From: a bacterium
GTDB lineage: Bacteria; Elusimicrobiota; Elusimicrobia; Elusimicrobiales; UBA9959
Direction: 5' to 3'
DNA: 39,163 bases
Assembly (NCBI GenBank): GCA_021811185.1
Contig: JAJZPL010000027.1
Location: 1 to 39,163 of the forward strand
Shown here: positions 7,959 through 14,867 of the stretch, piece by piece
Numbering within the stretch: the stretch's first letter is position 1
Layout of the letters: each line of letters opens with the position of its first letter
Translations under genes and position numbers: made by a program
Notes under the pieces: model-generated
What the model saw: only the letters and a program-made list of their open reading frames with translations
Told to the model about the DNA's origin: nothing
The model's database searches: none

Positions 7959-8118
7959 GACACTCTTCCTCCTGTAATCTTAAAGTTCCGATATGCCCTT
8001 TGCATCCCTGTTCATAGTTTACACCGGGGGATGGAGTTCCAACAGTATCCTTGGTCCCTGTTCTTCGAGGAAATGGGCCCTAAGATTTTTCCGCTAATTT
8101 TACTGCCTCTTTACCATA
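7959..8118. repeat. Duplicated upstream region, copy 2 (copy 1 at 4020-4180)
   Basis: The 5' untranslated and promoter region of A3 is nearly identical to that of A1, from the ribosome-binding site (TCCTCCTGTAATCTTAAAG on the plus strand) through the direct-repeat operator. Divergence begins just beyond the operator, so the whole control region moved with the leader. Confidence 0.85.
8016..8115 (-). promoter_or_regulatory. Class A promoter of the 6855-7958 gene
   Basis: GGTAAAGAGGC / AGTAAAATTAG (8094-8115), 35 nt, GGGAC (8054-8058), 32 nt, TAAACT (8016-8021), read on the minus strand. It is a duplicate of the A1 promoter, so it is not independent evidence for the motif. Confidence 0.65.
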
Positions 8119-8406
8119 GGTTAGAATCTCCGCCCAGAACGTAACACCGTTCACAGCAGGCCTAGCCGGCGGTCAAACTTGCCTGGAGTTCGTACGGAAT
8201 TGCACCAGGTGACACAAGAGCGGGTGTTTTACGCGAGAACGGGCGGCGCGGAACAGGGCTTCACGGGAGACTTCCAGCAGGAAGATGCGATTCAGGCTTT
8301 TGAGGGGACCACACAGAGCCTGGCGCGTGCGTAAGCCGCGCCAGGCTCGTTCCCTCCGCAAAGAGACCCAAGGGCCAGGAGTTCAAGTATCAAGTGACAA
8401 CAACGT
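8116..8406. other. Non-coding stretch, no supported gene
   Basis: The stretch lies between the A3 operator and the stop of the 8407-9363 gene. A 62-codon frame (8173-8361, minus) starts only with TTG inside a hairpin and resembles nothing I know. A plus-strand frame ending QSLARA also has no start signal. Apart from the stem-loop at 8316-8348 I see nothing. Confidence 0.5.
8316..8348 (-). terminator. Stem-loop after the 8407-9363 gene
   Basis: Perfect 12-bp stem (GAGCCTGGCGCG with CGCGCCAGGCTC), 9-nt loop, 58 nt past the stop. There is no T-run on either strand. Confidence 0.5.
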
Positions 8407-9363
8407 TTACCTCGCAATGCGGAACCCGATGGATATGTGATTGTCGGCCGGGTCGAAGCGGCCGCGTATACCGGCCAGCAGTCGAAAGGCTTTACTGTCG
8501 TAGAAGGAGCCGCCGCGGACTATACGGAGAGGCCCCTCGCCCTCGAACGCACTGCCGTCAGAAGGCGCGTCTTTATAAGAAAACTGGTGTTTATCCTGCA
8601 CCCACTGCGCTACGTTGCCTGACATATCGCACAGCCCCTGCGCGGTGTTCCCCAAGGGCCTTGAGCAGACCGGTTTGGTGCCGCTGGTATTGAATATGGC
8701 CAACTCGGTGGCAGGATCATTATTGCCCCATGGGTATTTCTGGTTCCTGCCGCCGCTTCTCGCCGCGTACTCCCATTCAGCCTCGCTGGGAAGCCTCGCG
8801 CCCTTGAACCTGGCATAAGCCTGTGCCTGGTTCCAGTTCACGCAGTTTACAGGGTGGAATTGCCTGCCGGGGTCACCCCAGTTACAAAGATCATCTTGGG
8901 CAAAACTCACCGGCTCCGTGCAACGTCCCTTGGCCACACATTCGGCGTACTGCGCCACCGTCACAGCGGTTTTAGCAAGCTTAAAGGTCTTAATAGATAC
9001 CTCATGGGCCGGCTTGGCATCTCCGAGATACGCTTCACCGCTGTCGGTGCCCATTGTAAACTTCCCTCCAGGAATAGTGAGATACTCAACCGGCTTTGCG
9101 GGGGCGCCGCGTGAAAGGTACATCTCAGCCACATCTCTTTTATTGCCGTGCTCCCACCGGGAGCCGGTTTCCACATAGAACGGCTTTATCTCGGGTTCAG
9201 GAACTTTTACGTCCCGCTCGTCCCTCTCTGCCTTTAAGACGCCAATGGCACTGTCGGACACCGCATCCCGCAGATCGGACGGGATGGCGTTATGCGGGCG
9301 CATATATAAATACGCCCCCGCGGTTACTGACATTATCGCAAGTACCCCTATTTTTTTATTCAT
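8407..9363 (-). CDS. Leader-B protein B1 with a formylglycine-generating-enzyme-like (SUMF1/FGE-sulfatase) domain
   Basis: 318 residues. An N-terminal membrane segment (about residues 5-21, IGVLAIMSVTAGAYLYM) is followed by the leader-B motif IPSDLRDAV and DVKVPEP. From about residue 92 the FGE-sulfatase fold is clear: IPGGKFTMGTDSGEAYLGD, then PAHEVSIKTF, VTVAQYAECV, HPVNCVNWNQAQAYARFKGA, RLPSEAEWEYAARSG, YPWGN, GLCDMSGNVAQWVQD, IVRGGSFYDS, and GFRIAR at the C-terminus. The catalytic cysteines of true formylglycine-generating enzymes, expected shortly after RGGS, are missing (FYDSKAFRLLAG). It is therefore more likely a non-FGE member of the superfamily, perhaps a binding or scaffold protein. 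It is probably anchored in the inner membrane and faces the periplasm. Its promoter carries a class B operator. Confidence 0.85.
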   Translation of the reverse strand: MNKKIGVLAIMSVTAGAYLYMRPHNAIPSDLRDAVSDSAIGVLKAERDERDVKVPEPEIKPFYVETGSRWEHGNKRDVAEMYLSRGAPAKPVEYLTIPGGKFTMGTDSGEAYLGDAKPAHEVSIKTFKLAKTAVTVAQYAECVAKGRCTEPVSFAQDDLCNWGDPGRQFHPVNCVNWNQAQAYARFKGARLPSEAEWEYAARSGGRNQKYPWGNNDPATELAIFNTSGTKPVCSRPLGNTAQGLCDMSGNVAQWVQDKHQFSYKDAPSDGSAFEGEGPLRIVRGGSFYDSKAFRLLAGIRGRFDPADNHISIGFRIAR

Positions 9364-9749
9364 AACACTGCCTCCTTACTCACCACATAATCCTAAAACG
9401 AACTGCGTATACCGCCATGGGCGGCCAGCTATCCAGGCTCGACGCAGGCTCACAAGGCATAACCGCTAAAACACTACGGCCATGGATCAGGTTGCGCGTC
9501 TTTTCGAGTCCGCCACACGCAGGCATATCAAGGCTAAACAGAGTCTACCAGAAGTCCGGTTACATTTCGGTAACACTCCGCGAGTTTTACCGCGGCCGTT
9601 TTTTACTCCACCCGGAGCCGCCGCGCGGCGGCACGGTCCGCCGACGGCAGAACCGCCGCAACGTCCGCCCTGATATCTACAATTATTGCCCGTGTTTTTC
9701 CGTCTGCTGGCCGCGTATACTTCATAACCACGGCCGCGTCTCCCGCCCC
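9364..9749. other. Long 5' region of the 8407-9363 gene plus 3' flank of the 9750-10388 gene
   Basis: This stretch holds the class B promoter at 9542-9579, which implies a 5' untranslated region of about 170 nt for B1, and a 16-bp perfect palindrome GCCGCCGCGCGGCGGC at 9617-9632 that could end transcription from the upstream gene. No open frame with a ribosome-binding site was found. Confidence 0.45.
9542..9579 (-). promoter_or_regulatory. Class B promoter of the 8407-9363 gene
   Basis: Plus-strand direct repeat GGTTACATTTC / GGTAACACTCC (9558-9579, 11-bp period). On the minus strand a TAGACT hexamer (9542-9547) follows after 10 nt. The same arrangement occurs at 14806-14842, which places a regulator over the -35 region. 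Confidence 0.55.
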
Positions 9750-10388
9750 TTATTTAATTTTGCAGAGGTAGCCCCATTTCATGCCGTTGCCGCCGAAGTA
9801 AGTGTTGGCGGAGTTTTCCGAGTAGACGCGGGCTTCGCGTATCGTGATGGGGTTCCCCAGCAGGGCCTCTACAGTGGGAGCCGTATTTATATCCAACTCT
9901 ACCCGTGTCCCGGACGCGAGGCCGAAACCTTCGTAGAATTTATCCATCCCCAAGTAAGTGTGCCATTCAGTGGGAGGAAGCCCGGTGACGGTGCCGCTCA
10001 GGTGAGAAGAGGCCTCACGCGGGAACCCGGCCAGCCGGTAATCGGCGGAGAGCAACTTCCTAGGGCTGCCATGTTCCGTATCAAGATAGCTCTTGAAGTT
10101 GGAGAGCGAAATGGAGCATTTCCCGCCGAGAGGGATGCTGTACTGCTTCGTGTTCTTATCGTACTGATACAGGCTCCCCTCCGCATAGCCCTGCGCCGCG
10201 GAAGCTCTCTCGGGCCCGGATCTGGATACCGCCGCCGTGGCTTTTGAGACGTCTTTGGGGACGGACGGTACGGCTATCTCAGCCGCGCCTTTCAGGTCCT
10301 TGGCCCTTATCGCCAGGTCAGAAAATTCCGCGGCCCCGGCTGCCCCCGTTATCCCCAGCAAGATCGCCGCTATCAAAGCATTCCTCAT
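9750..10388 (-). CDS. Exported orphan protein A4 (leader A)
   Basis: 212 residues. The ribosome-binding site decides the start: GGAGGT (RC at 10396-10401) is 7 nt from ATG 10388 but only 1 nt from the ATG at 10394, so 10388 is chosen. A longer frame up to 10490 would cross the promoter. Signal peptide MRNALIAAILLGITGAAGAA, then leader-A motif EFSDLAIRAKDL and EIAVPSV. The mature part has a beta-rich character (KCSISLSNFKSYLDTEHG, ADYRLAGFPREASSHLSG, GTRVELDINTAPTVEALLG) and ends in GYLCKIK. Two cysteines may form one disulphide. I recognise no family. It is transcribed from its own class A promoter. Confidence 0.8.
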   Translation of the reverse strand: MRNALIAAILLGITGAAGAAEFSDLAIRAKDLKGAAEIAVPSVPKDVSKATAAVSRSGPERASAAQGYAEGSLYQYDKNTKQYSIPLGGKCSISLSNFKSYLDTEHGSPRKLLSADYRLAGFPREASSHLSGTVTGLPPTEWHTYLGMDKFYEGFGLASGTRVELDINTAPTVEALLGNPITIREARVYSENSANTYFGGNGMKWGYLCKIK

Positions 10389-10432
10389 AAACATTACCTC
10401 CGGACTGTTGTATTTTTCTACTGCCTGGAGAT

Positions 10433-10533
10433 AGTTTAGCCCATCCTCAACATACCCGGAAGGGTTCTTGGTCCCGGAGCCTTTTGTCATACTGCCTATC
10501 GCAACCGGGCGGAATTTTAACCGTTTTTTTACC
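10433..10533 (-). promoter_or_regulatory. Class A promoter of the 9750-10388 gene
   Basis: Minus strand: GGTAAAAAAAC / GGTTAAAATTC (10512-10533), 36 nt, GGGAC (10471-10475, in the longer match GGGACCAAG shared with A1), 32 nt, TAAACT (10433-10438). It is otherwise unrelated in sequence to the A1/A3 region, so it is independent support for the layout. The 36-nt gap is the single deviation from 35. Confidence 0.65.
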
Positions 10534-10582
10534 GTGGCCCGTCCGGGCCGTTCATGGGCGAGTCCGGCGCTGCACGCGCCGC

Positions 10583-10616
10583 AAAAAAACTCCCGGCGCT
10601 ATCTCAGCGCCGGGAG
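10583..10616 (-). terminator. Rho-independent terminator of the 10669-11310 gene
   Basis: Stem CTCCCGGCGCT (10590-10600) pairs perfectly with AGCGCCGGGAG (10606-10616), loop 5 nt. On the minus strand it is followed by seven T's (10589-10583). It is the best intrinsic terminator in the island. Confidence 0.9.
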
Positions 10617-10668
10617 CGGTCACGTCCCCTGCCTGTCTGAATATTCAACAACCTGACGCCGGGGTATC

Positions 10669-11310
10669 CTAAATACACGGATTAACGGCGCCGGCGTTGC
10701 CGCCATGGCAGGCGTACGCGTAATTATTATCCACGCAGCCGCCATAGAACCGCACTACGGCGCCGCCCAGATCCACATCAGCATAGCAGCGGACCATGTT
10801 GCCGCAGGCCGAGGAATCCACGGTCCAGCTCTGGTCGTTCACCGAGCAGCTTCCACCGGCGTGCGCCAGCGACCCCGACAGGAGTTCGATGGAATCGCAG
10901 GGGTTGGCGACGGCGGCCGCCCCGCCCCCGCGGCACTCCGAAGGCGAAGTAACACAGCTTCCGTAAAGACGGAGGGAAGCTCCGCCGAAAGAAACTTCCG
11001 CGTAACACCGCGACTTGCCTTCCGAATTGCGGCACCCCGAGCTGTCGGTGGTCCAGCTCTGGTCGGTCAGCTCGCAAGAGCCGTACCTGGCCGTGGCCGC
11101 CTTGTTAGCAGCGCGGAAATCCACCCGCCGCCAGGACACTCCCGTTATCGTGCTATCAACGCGCACGGGTGCCGTGGAGAGCTGTATCACGGCTTCGCCG
11201 GCCTTCATACCGCCGCTTTCGGCCTTTAAGGTTTCTAACGCGCCGCCTGCCGCGCGAACTTGCCCGGAACAGGCCAGCATCAGGACCGCGGCGCATGTTT
11301 TGATATTCAT
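10669..11310 (-). CDS. Exported Cys-rich protein A5 with a tandem internal duplication
   Basis: 213 residues from ATG 11310, which has GGAG 5 nt upstream; an earlier in-frame start at 11352 lacks this. Signal peptide MNIKTCAAVLMLACSGQVRA, then a degenerate leader A (LETLKAE). The mature part is two copies of a roughly 60-residue disulphide-type repeat: YGSCELTDQSWTTDSSGC with RCYAEVSFGGASLRLYGSCV, and GSCSVNDQSWTVDSSACG with RCYADVDLGGAVVRFYGGCV, each followed by a G-rich NPC tail. The pattern W-T-x-D-S-S-x-C suggests a small secreted, perhaps ligand-binding, domain, but I cannot name it. It lies 58 nt downstream of a response-regulator gene on the same strand and has no class A promoter, so it is probably cotranscribed with the regulator. 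Confidence 0.8.
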   Translation of the reverse strand: MNIKTCAAVLMLACSGQVRAAGGALETLKAESGGMKAGEAVIQLSTAPVRVDSTITGVSWRRVDFRAANKAATARYGSCELTDQSWTTDSSGCRNSEGKSRCYAEVSFGGASLRLYGSCVTSPSECRGGGAAAVANPCDSIELLSGSLAHAGGSCSVNDQSWTVDSSACGNMVRCYADVDLGGAVVRFYGGCVDNNYAYACHGGNAGAVNPCI

Positions 11311-11368
11311 AGTTACTCCTTCATTTTTTCCGCGGCCCGCTCCGCCGGACAACCGGCCTGGAAACGTC

Positions 11369-12067
11369 TCACTTCCCCGCCGGGAGCATCTTGTAACCGT
11401 CGGGGCGCACCGCCACTATCAGCGCCCCTTTGTCTCCCAGTTTCCTGCGCAGGTTCATAACGGTTACGTCGACGGTCTTCCTGCCTACGGTCCCTCCCTG
11501 GGCCTTCCAGACCGTGCCCAGCAGGAATTCCCGCGTCAGCACGGTGCCGGCTTTTTCCATAAGCACGCGCAGCAGTTCGTATTCCCTGCCGGTAAGGTCT
11601 ATAACGCCGTCTTTGACCATTACTCTGCGGCCCGGCAGGTCCAGCACTATCCCGCCGGCCTCGAGCCTCCCGGCCAGAAAAACGGCGCCGGGGCACGTTC
11701 TGCGCAGGATGGCGTCCACGCGGGCCAGAAGTTCGTCCATTTCGAACGGCTTAGCCAGGTAGTCGTCGGCCCCGAAACGCAGCCCCAGCACCTTGTCTGG
11801 CGGAGCGTCCTTGCCTGTAAGCATTATTATCGGGACGCCGCGGAAGCGGGAATCTTTCCGCAAGGTCAGGCAAAGGCTCAGCCCGTCCCCGTCCGGCAGG
11901 CCGCGGTCCATTATTATCATGTCGGTATTGGCCTGTTCCAGCAGCCGGCGCCCCTCCGCCAATGTCCTTGCCGCCCGGACTAGGTGCCCCGCGTCCCGGA
12001 AAGCGGCCGACAGCAATTCAACGACGGCTTCGTCGTCCTCTATAACAAGAATTGAGATAGCGCTCAT
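11369..12067 (-). CDS. OmpR/PhoB-family response regulator (RR1)
   Basis: 232 residues: receiver domain at about residues 5-120 with acidic pocket EDD, phospho-acceptor Asp in IIMDRGLPDGDGL (about residue 54), Thr switch MLTGKD and Lys in LAKPFEMDELLARV, then a winged-helix Trans_reg_C domain (LTGREYELLRVLMEKAGTVL, RKTVDVTVMNLRRKLGD, VRPDGYKML). All key receiver residues are present. Such regulators bind direct repeats with 11-bp periods. No histidine kinase is encoded in the window, so the partner is unknown. No Shine-Dalgarno sequence is visible before ATG 12067. A leader-A gene (10669-11310) follows at 58 nt, and other island genes carry 11-bp repeat operators, so control of the island is a reasonable inference. 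Confidence 0.95.
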   Translation of the reverse strand: MSAISILVIEDDEAVVELLSAAFRDAGHLVRAARTLAEGRRLLEQANTDMIIMDRGLPDGDGLSLCLTLRKDSRFRGVPIIMLTGKDAPPDKVLGLRFGADDYLAKPFEMDELLARVDAILRRTCPGAVFLAGRLEAGGIVLDLPGRRVMVKDGVIDLTGREYELLRVLMEKAGTVLTREFLLGTVWKAQGGTVGRKTVDVTVMNLRRKLGDKGALIVAVRPDGYKMLPAGK

Positions 12068-12100
12068 AAGTGGTTTTTATTACAAACACCATCCGTGCAT

Positions 12101-12139
12101 AAAAGCCCTCTCCCGCCGGCTCCGCGGCAACGGCGGGAG
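12101..12139 (-). terminator. Terminator of the 12157-12921 gene
   Basis: CTCCCGCCG (12110-12118) pairs with CGGCGGGAG (12131-12139). On the minus strand the stem is followed by GGGCTTTT. It lies between the stop of B2 and the start of RR1, so RR1 probably has its own promoter, perhaps the TGTAATAA stretch close to its start. Confidence 0.7.
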
Positions 12140-12156
12140 GGAGACATTTAACATCT

Positions 12157-12921
12157 TCACTTACGGCATGGCACTTTCGTAAAATAGTACGCGTAACCTC
12201 TTACTTCTGATTTATACGGCATCTGAACTATCAGATAGCCGGAATTCATACGGAATTTGGTCACATTGTCGTAGCCGTTCTCCTGCCACTTGGTAGCCGC
12301 GGAACCATCTTCGTACTCTACTGGGTCCAACAGCTGTTCCACTTCGGAGCTGTTGCATAAAGACGAAGGTTCCAGATCCGTATTGAAACTAGCCGCCACC
12401 AGCTTTTTTTTGCCGTCGAACAGCGGTCCGCTGTCGGGAATCAACGCCCGTTCTCTTCCAACAAACACAGCTTTGTATACATTATTATTAACGAACAGCC
12501 GCCCTTCTGCCACACCCAGCAGATCCTTCTTGCCCGGCTGCGTACCGGCCTCGAACATCCGTTTCAGCACATCATAAGGGGCCTCGTCCCCGAATCTGAT
12601 GCCGGAGCTCTTGTTTGCCGCCGACCTTTTCGCCATCCCGTCAAACAGCGGTCCGCCGTCGGAGGCGGTACGGCCGCCGAACCAGCAGGATTTAGACCCC
12701 ACGACCTTCACTGCCTCAGCCGCCTCCCGATTAGGTTCCGGCACGTTGATATCCTGGACGTCCCGGCCTTCATTTAACGTGTCAAAAGCTTCTCCGGCCA
12801 CCGCGTCGCGCAGGTCGCCGGGGATATGCGCCGGGACCACGCGAAGGCTACGGGCGTAGAAACCGCCCGCCGCTATTATCGCCACCGCCGCCAACCCTAT
12901 CCATTTCAGTTTAGTGTTCAT
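12157..12921 (-). CDS. Leader-B protein B2, unknown payload
   Basis: 254 residues from ATG 12921, with GGAGAACTT just upstream; a start 8 codons earlier would include the ribosome-binding site. A membrane segment (KWIGLAAVAIIAAGGFY) is followed by leader-B motif RVVPAHIPGDLRDAVAG, DINVPEP. Residues 1-45 are almost identical to those of the 13001-14743 protein, including at DNA level. The payload has a twofold motif, GGPLFDGMAKR near residue 88 and SGPLFDGKKKL near residue 166, and ends YAYYFTKVPCRK. I recognise no family. It is probably inner-membrane anchored and periplasmic. It lies 79 nt after B3, which suggests one transcript, and is closed by the terminator at 12101-12139. Confidence 0.8.
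   Translation of the reverse strand: MNTKLKWIGLAAVAIIAAGGFYARSLRVVPAHIPGDLRDAVAGEAFDTLNEGRDVQDINVPEPNREAAEAVKVVGSKSCWFGGRTASDGGPLFDGMAKRSAANKSSGIRFGDEAPYDVLKRMFEAGTQPGKKDLLGVAEGRLFVNNNVYKAVFVGRERALIPDSGPLFDGKKKLVAASFNTDLEPSSLCNSSEVEQLLDPVEYEDGSAATKWQENGYDNVTKFRMNSGYLIVQMPYKSEVRGYAYYFTKVPCRK
12794..12874. repeat. Near-identical leader-B DNA, copy 1 (copy 2 at 14622-14702)
   Basis: Over about 81 bp the two copies differ at only two positions (constant offset 1828), while the rest of the two genes is unrelated. This implies recent duplication or gene conversion limited to the leader. Confidence 0.85.
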
Positions 12922-13000
12922 AAGTTCTCCTCTATTTGTCCCCAAGATAGCCTACCCTACGCCCCCGCCTTGGTTCGGCTCGACGTAAACTTATGCCAGC

Positions 13001-14743
13001 TCAATGGCTCGGCGGGAGCAACTCCTTCCCATTGGCGCTCACCGTGAAACCCTTCTGGAGCAGATATTTCAGCTCATAATCCGCATAAGATCCCGGCCAT
13101 AATCCCGGCCGCATCTTGTCTATTGGCCCCGCCACCAGCCTGAACCTGTCCCCTCGCGCTATTGCTAGGTCCAAAAGCTTTTGATCGAGAACCCGGCCCG
13201 CCGGATCTGCTTTTTGGAAACCCAATCCCACGAGAGTTTCCCCGTTAGCGCTCCTGAGCGGAGTAGGAGATTCCGGAAAAGAATTCGCGGCCGCTTCGAG
13301 TCTCCCGGCAGGAACATGCCCCCCGCCTAACCCCAGCTTCCTCGCCCCATCGGCCAGAAAGGACTGTGTTTTGGATATTGCCGCTTTTCCGGTCACGGTC
13401 TTCCCTGCGGCCCAGCCTGCCGCTATCATTACGGCGGTGATAAGCACCGTCCCGCTCAGCCGCCCAAGCCTTTTTAACGCGCTGAACCGCGAAGCCTCGT
13501 CCCGCGCTCCCCTGTAGTCTTTGTATGCTCCATAGCCTTCCTTTATAACGGCGGCTAAAGCCGCCGTCATCATACCGCCGGCCAGCAACGAAACGGCGAT
13601 CTTGGCGATCAGCCCGACTCCTGAAATTGCGGACAACAGCATGCCGGAAAACAAGCCTATTGCGGCAAGGGCCAATCCTTTAGCGCTCCCGAACTGTTCT
13701 TTCACCGCCTCGTACAAACCGGCAAGCAAGGCCGCTGTTTGGGGATGTTTTTCGCACATGCCCGCCAGACTTTCATGTTGTTTCAGCGTCTCCCGGCATG
13801 CCGCTGCCGCCCCGCCAGGAGAGGGCGCATTTTTATTGCTCGGCAACGGCGGCACAGGCGAGACCTTGGCGGCGGAGGCCGAGGGCTGCGGGGCCTGCTG
13901 CGAGACGGGGGCAGCGGGCGAGGCCTTAGCCTGGGAAACGGGCTTGCCGACGGCTGCCGTTACGGCGGCAGCGCCGCCGGTACGGGAAACAGGCGCTTCG
14001 CCGCCGGAGAAATTGACGGCCACGCCGCCGCGGACATTCGAGCCGTCGAAGAACTTGGCCATGGCGGCCGGGTCGCCGGCGGGCATGGAGGCGGAGAACT
14101 TATCCAGCGCGGCGACGGAGGCGCTCTTAGGGGCGGCGTCCTTTTTGCCCTGCTCTCGTCCGACGGAAAGGAGCGTCACGGCCTTCATGGCGCGCATATC
14201 GTTGATGGCGTCCTGGGTCAGGTAGGCGGCGAGCACATCGTTGCCGGTAATGCCGCCCGGGGCCGTCCTGGCGGCGAAGCGCACTATGGCAAGTTTCTTC
14301 CTCAACTTGGCGGCGGCTTCCCCGCCCAGCCAGAGCTCGGCGGCCTCAAGGTTCTTTTCCTTGATGGCGGCATCGAAGCCCTTTAGGTCGCGGGTGTTCC
14401 AGGGGGCCATGGCGGCGGCGTACCATTTTTGCATGAAGGCCAGGCGACTGGCGGCCGGTTCCTTGGCCCGCAACAACTCCTGCTCTTGGGCCTGCGGCGG
14501 CACGAGGGCCCAGGTTTTGGGGGTGAAGGGGCCGACTTCGGTGAAGAGCTTGAACTCGCTGGCGTAGTCCTGCATGCCCCAAGGCACCCCGCCCGCGCCG
14601 AACTGGGATATGGCGCCATTGCCGGCCACCGCGTCGCGCAGGTCGCCGGGAATATGCGCCGGGACCACGCGAAGGCTATGGGCGTAGAAACCGCCCGCCG
14701 CTATTACCACCGCCATCGCCAGCCATTTCAGTTTAGTCTTCAT
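13001..14743 (-). CDS. Leader-B protein B3: large membrane protein with Pro-rich linker and several hydrophobic segments
   Basis: 580 residues. Residues about 7-21 are a membrane anchor, then RVVPAHIPGDLRDAVAG. Residues 45-240 are a helical domain (for example ELLRAKEPAASRLAFMQKWY). About 255-320 are an Ala/Pro/Ser-rich linker (SPAAPVSQQAPQPSASAAKV). Residues about 360-400 are hydrophobic with two likely membrane helices (LALAAIGLFSGMLLSAISGV, then KIAVSLLAGGMMTAALAAVI), and a third lies near 440 (GTVLITAVMIAAGWAAGKTV). The last 60 residues are a soluble module (LDLAIARGDRFRLVAGPIDK then YADYELKYLLQKGFTVSANG) that reminds me of short terminal modules in polymorphic-toxin-type proteins; this is only a resemblance. 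TTAAGGAGAAG precedes ATG 14743. A class B promoter lies upstream, and B2 follows on the same strand. Confidence 0.8.
   Translation of the reverse strand: MKTKLKWLAMAVVIAAGGFYAHSLRVVPAHIPGDLRDAVAGNGAISQFGAGGVPWGMQDYASEFKLFTEVGPFTPKTWALVPPQAQEQELLRAKEPAASRLAFMQKWYAAAMAPWNTRDLKGFDAAIKEKNLEAAELWLGGEAAAKLRKKLAIVRFAARTAPGGITGNDVLAAYLTQDAINDMRAMKAVTLLSVGREQGKKDAAPKSASVAALDKFSASMPAGDPAAMAKFFDGSNVRGGVAVNFSGGEAPVSRTGGAAAVTAAVGKPVSQAKASPAAPVSQQAPQPSASAAKVSPVPPLPSNKNAPSPGGAAAACRETLKQHESLAGMCEKHPQTAALLAGLYEAVKEQFGSAKGLALAAIGLFSGMLLSAISGVGLIAKIAVSLLAGGMMTAALAAVIKEGYGAYKDYRGARDEASRFSALKRLGRLSGTVLITAVMIAAGWAAGKTVTGKAAISKTQSFLADGARKLGLGGGHVPAGRLEAAANSFPESPTPLRSANGETLVGLGFQKADPAGRVLDQKLLDLAIARGDRFRLVAGPIDKMRPGLWPGSYADYELKYLLQKGFTVSANGKELLPPSH
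14622..14702. repeat. Near-identical leader-B DNA, copy 2
   Basis: Partner of 12794-12874. It covers the codons for most of the membrane segment through DLRDAVAG. Confidence 0.85.
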
Positions 14744-14805
14744 AACGGCTTCTCCTTAAGCAAAGGTGCTATTGACTCTATTTCGCCCGGTACACGTATA
14801 GCAAA

Positions 14806-14842
14806 AGTATAGCCCCTACCGGTAACATGGCGGTAACAACGG
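14806..14842 (-). promoter_or_regulatory. Class B promoter of the 13001-14743 gene
   Basis: Plus-strand direct repeat GGTAACATGGC / GGTAACAACGG (14821-14842, 11-bp period). On the minus strand TATACT (14806-14811) follows after 9 nt. GTATAGC also repeats with an 11-bp period at 14796 and 14807. Compared with 9542-9579 both repeat sequence and distance are kept. Confidence 0.55.
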
Positions 14843-14867
14843 GAGTGTCTTTCGTCCCGAAGTCACG

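Noticed and set aside
8173-8361. 62-codon minus-strand frame in the gap before the FGE-like gene
   Set aside because: Its only start is a TTG inside a perfect hairpin; a GGAGG-like stretch overlaps the frame rather than preceding it. No similarity to neighbours.
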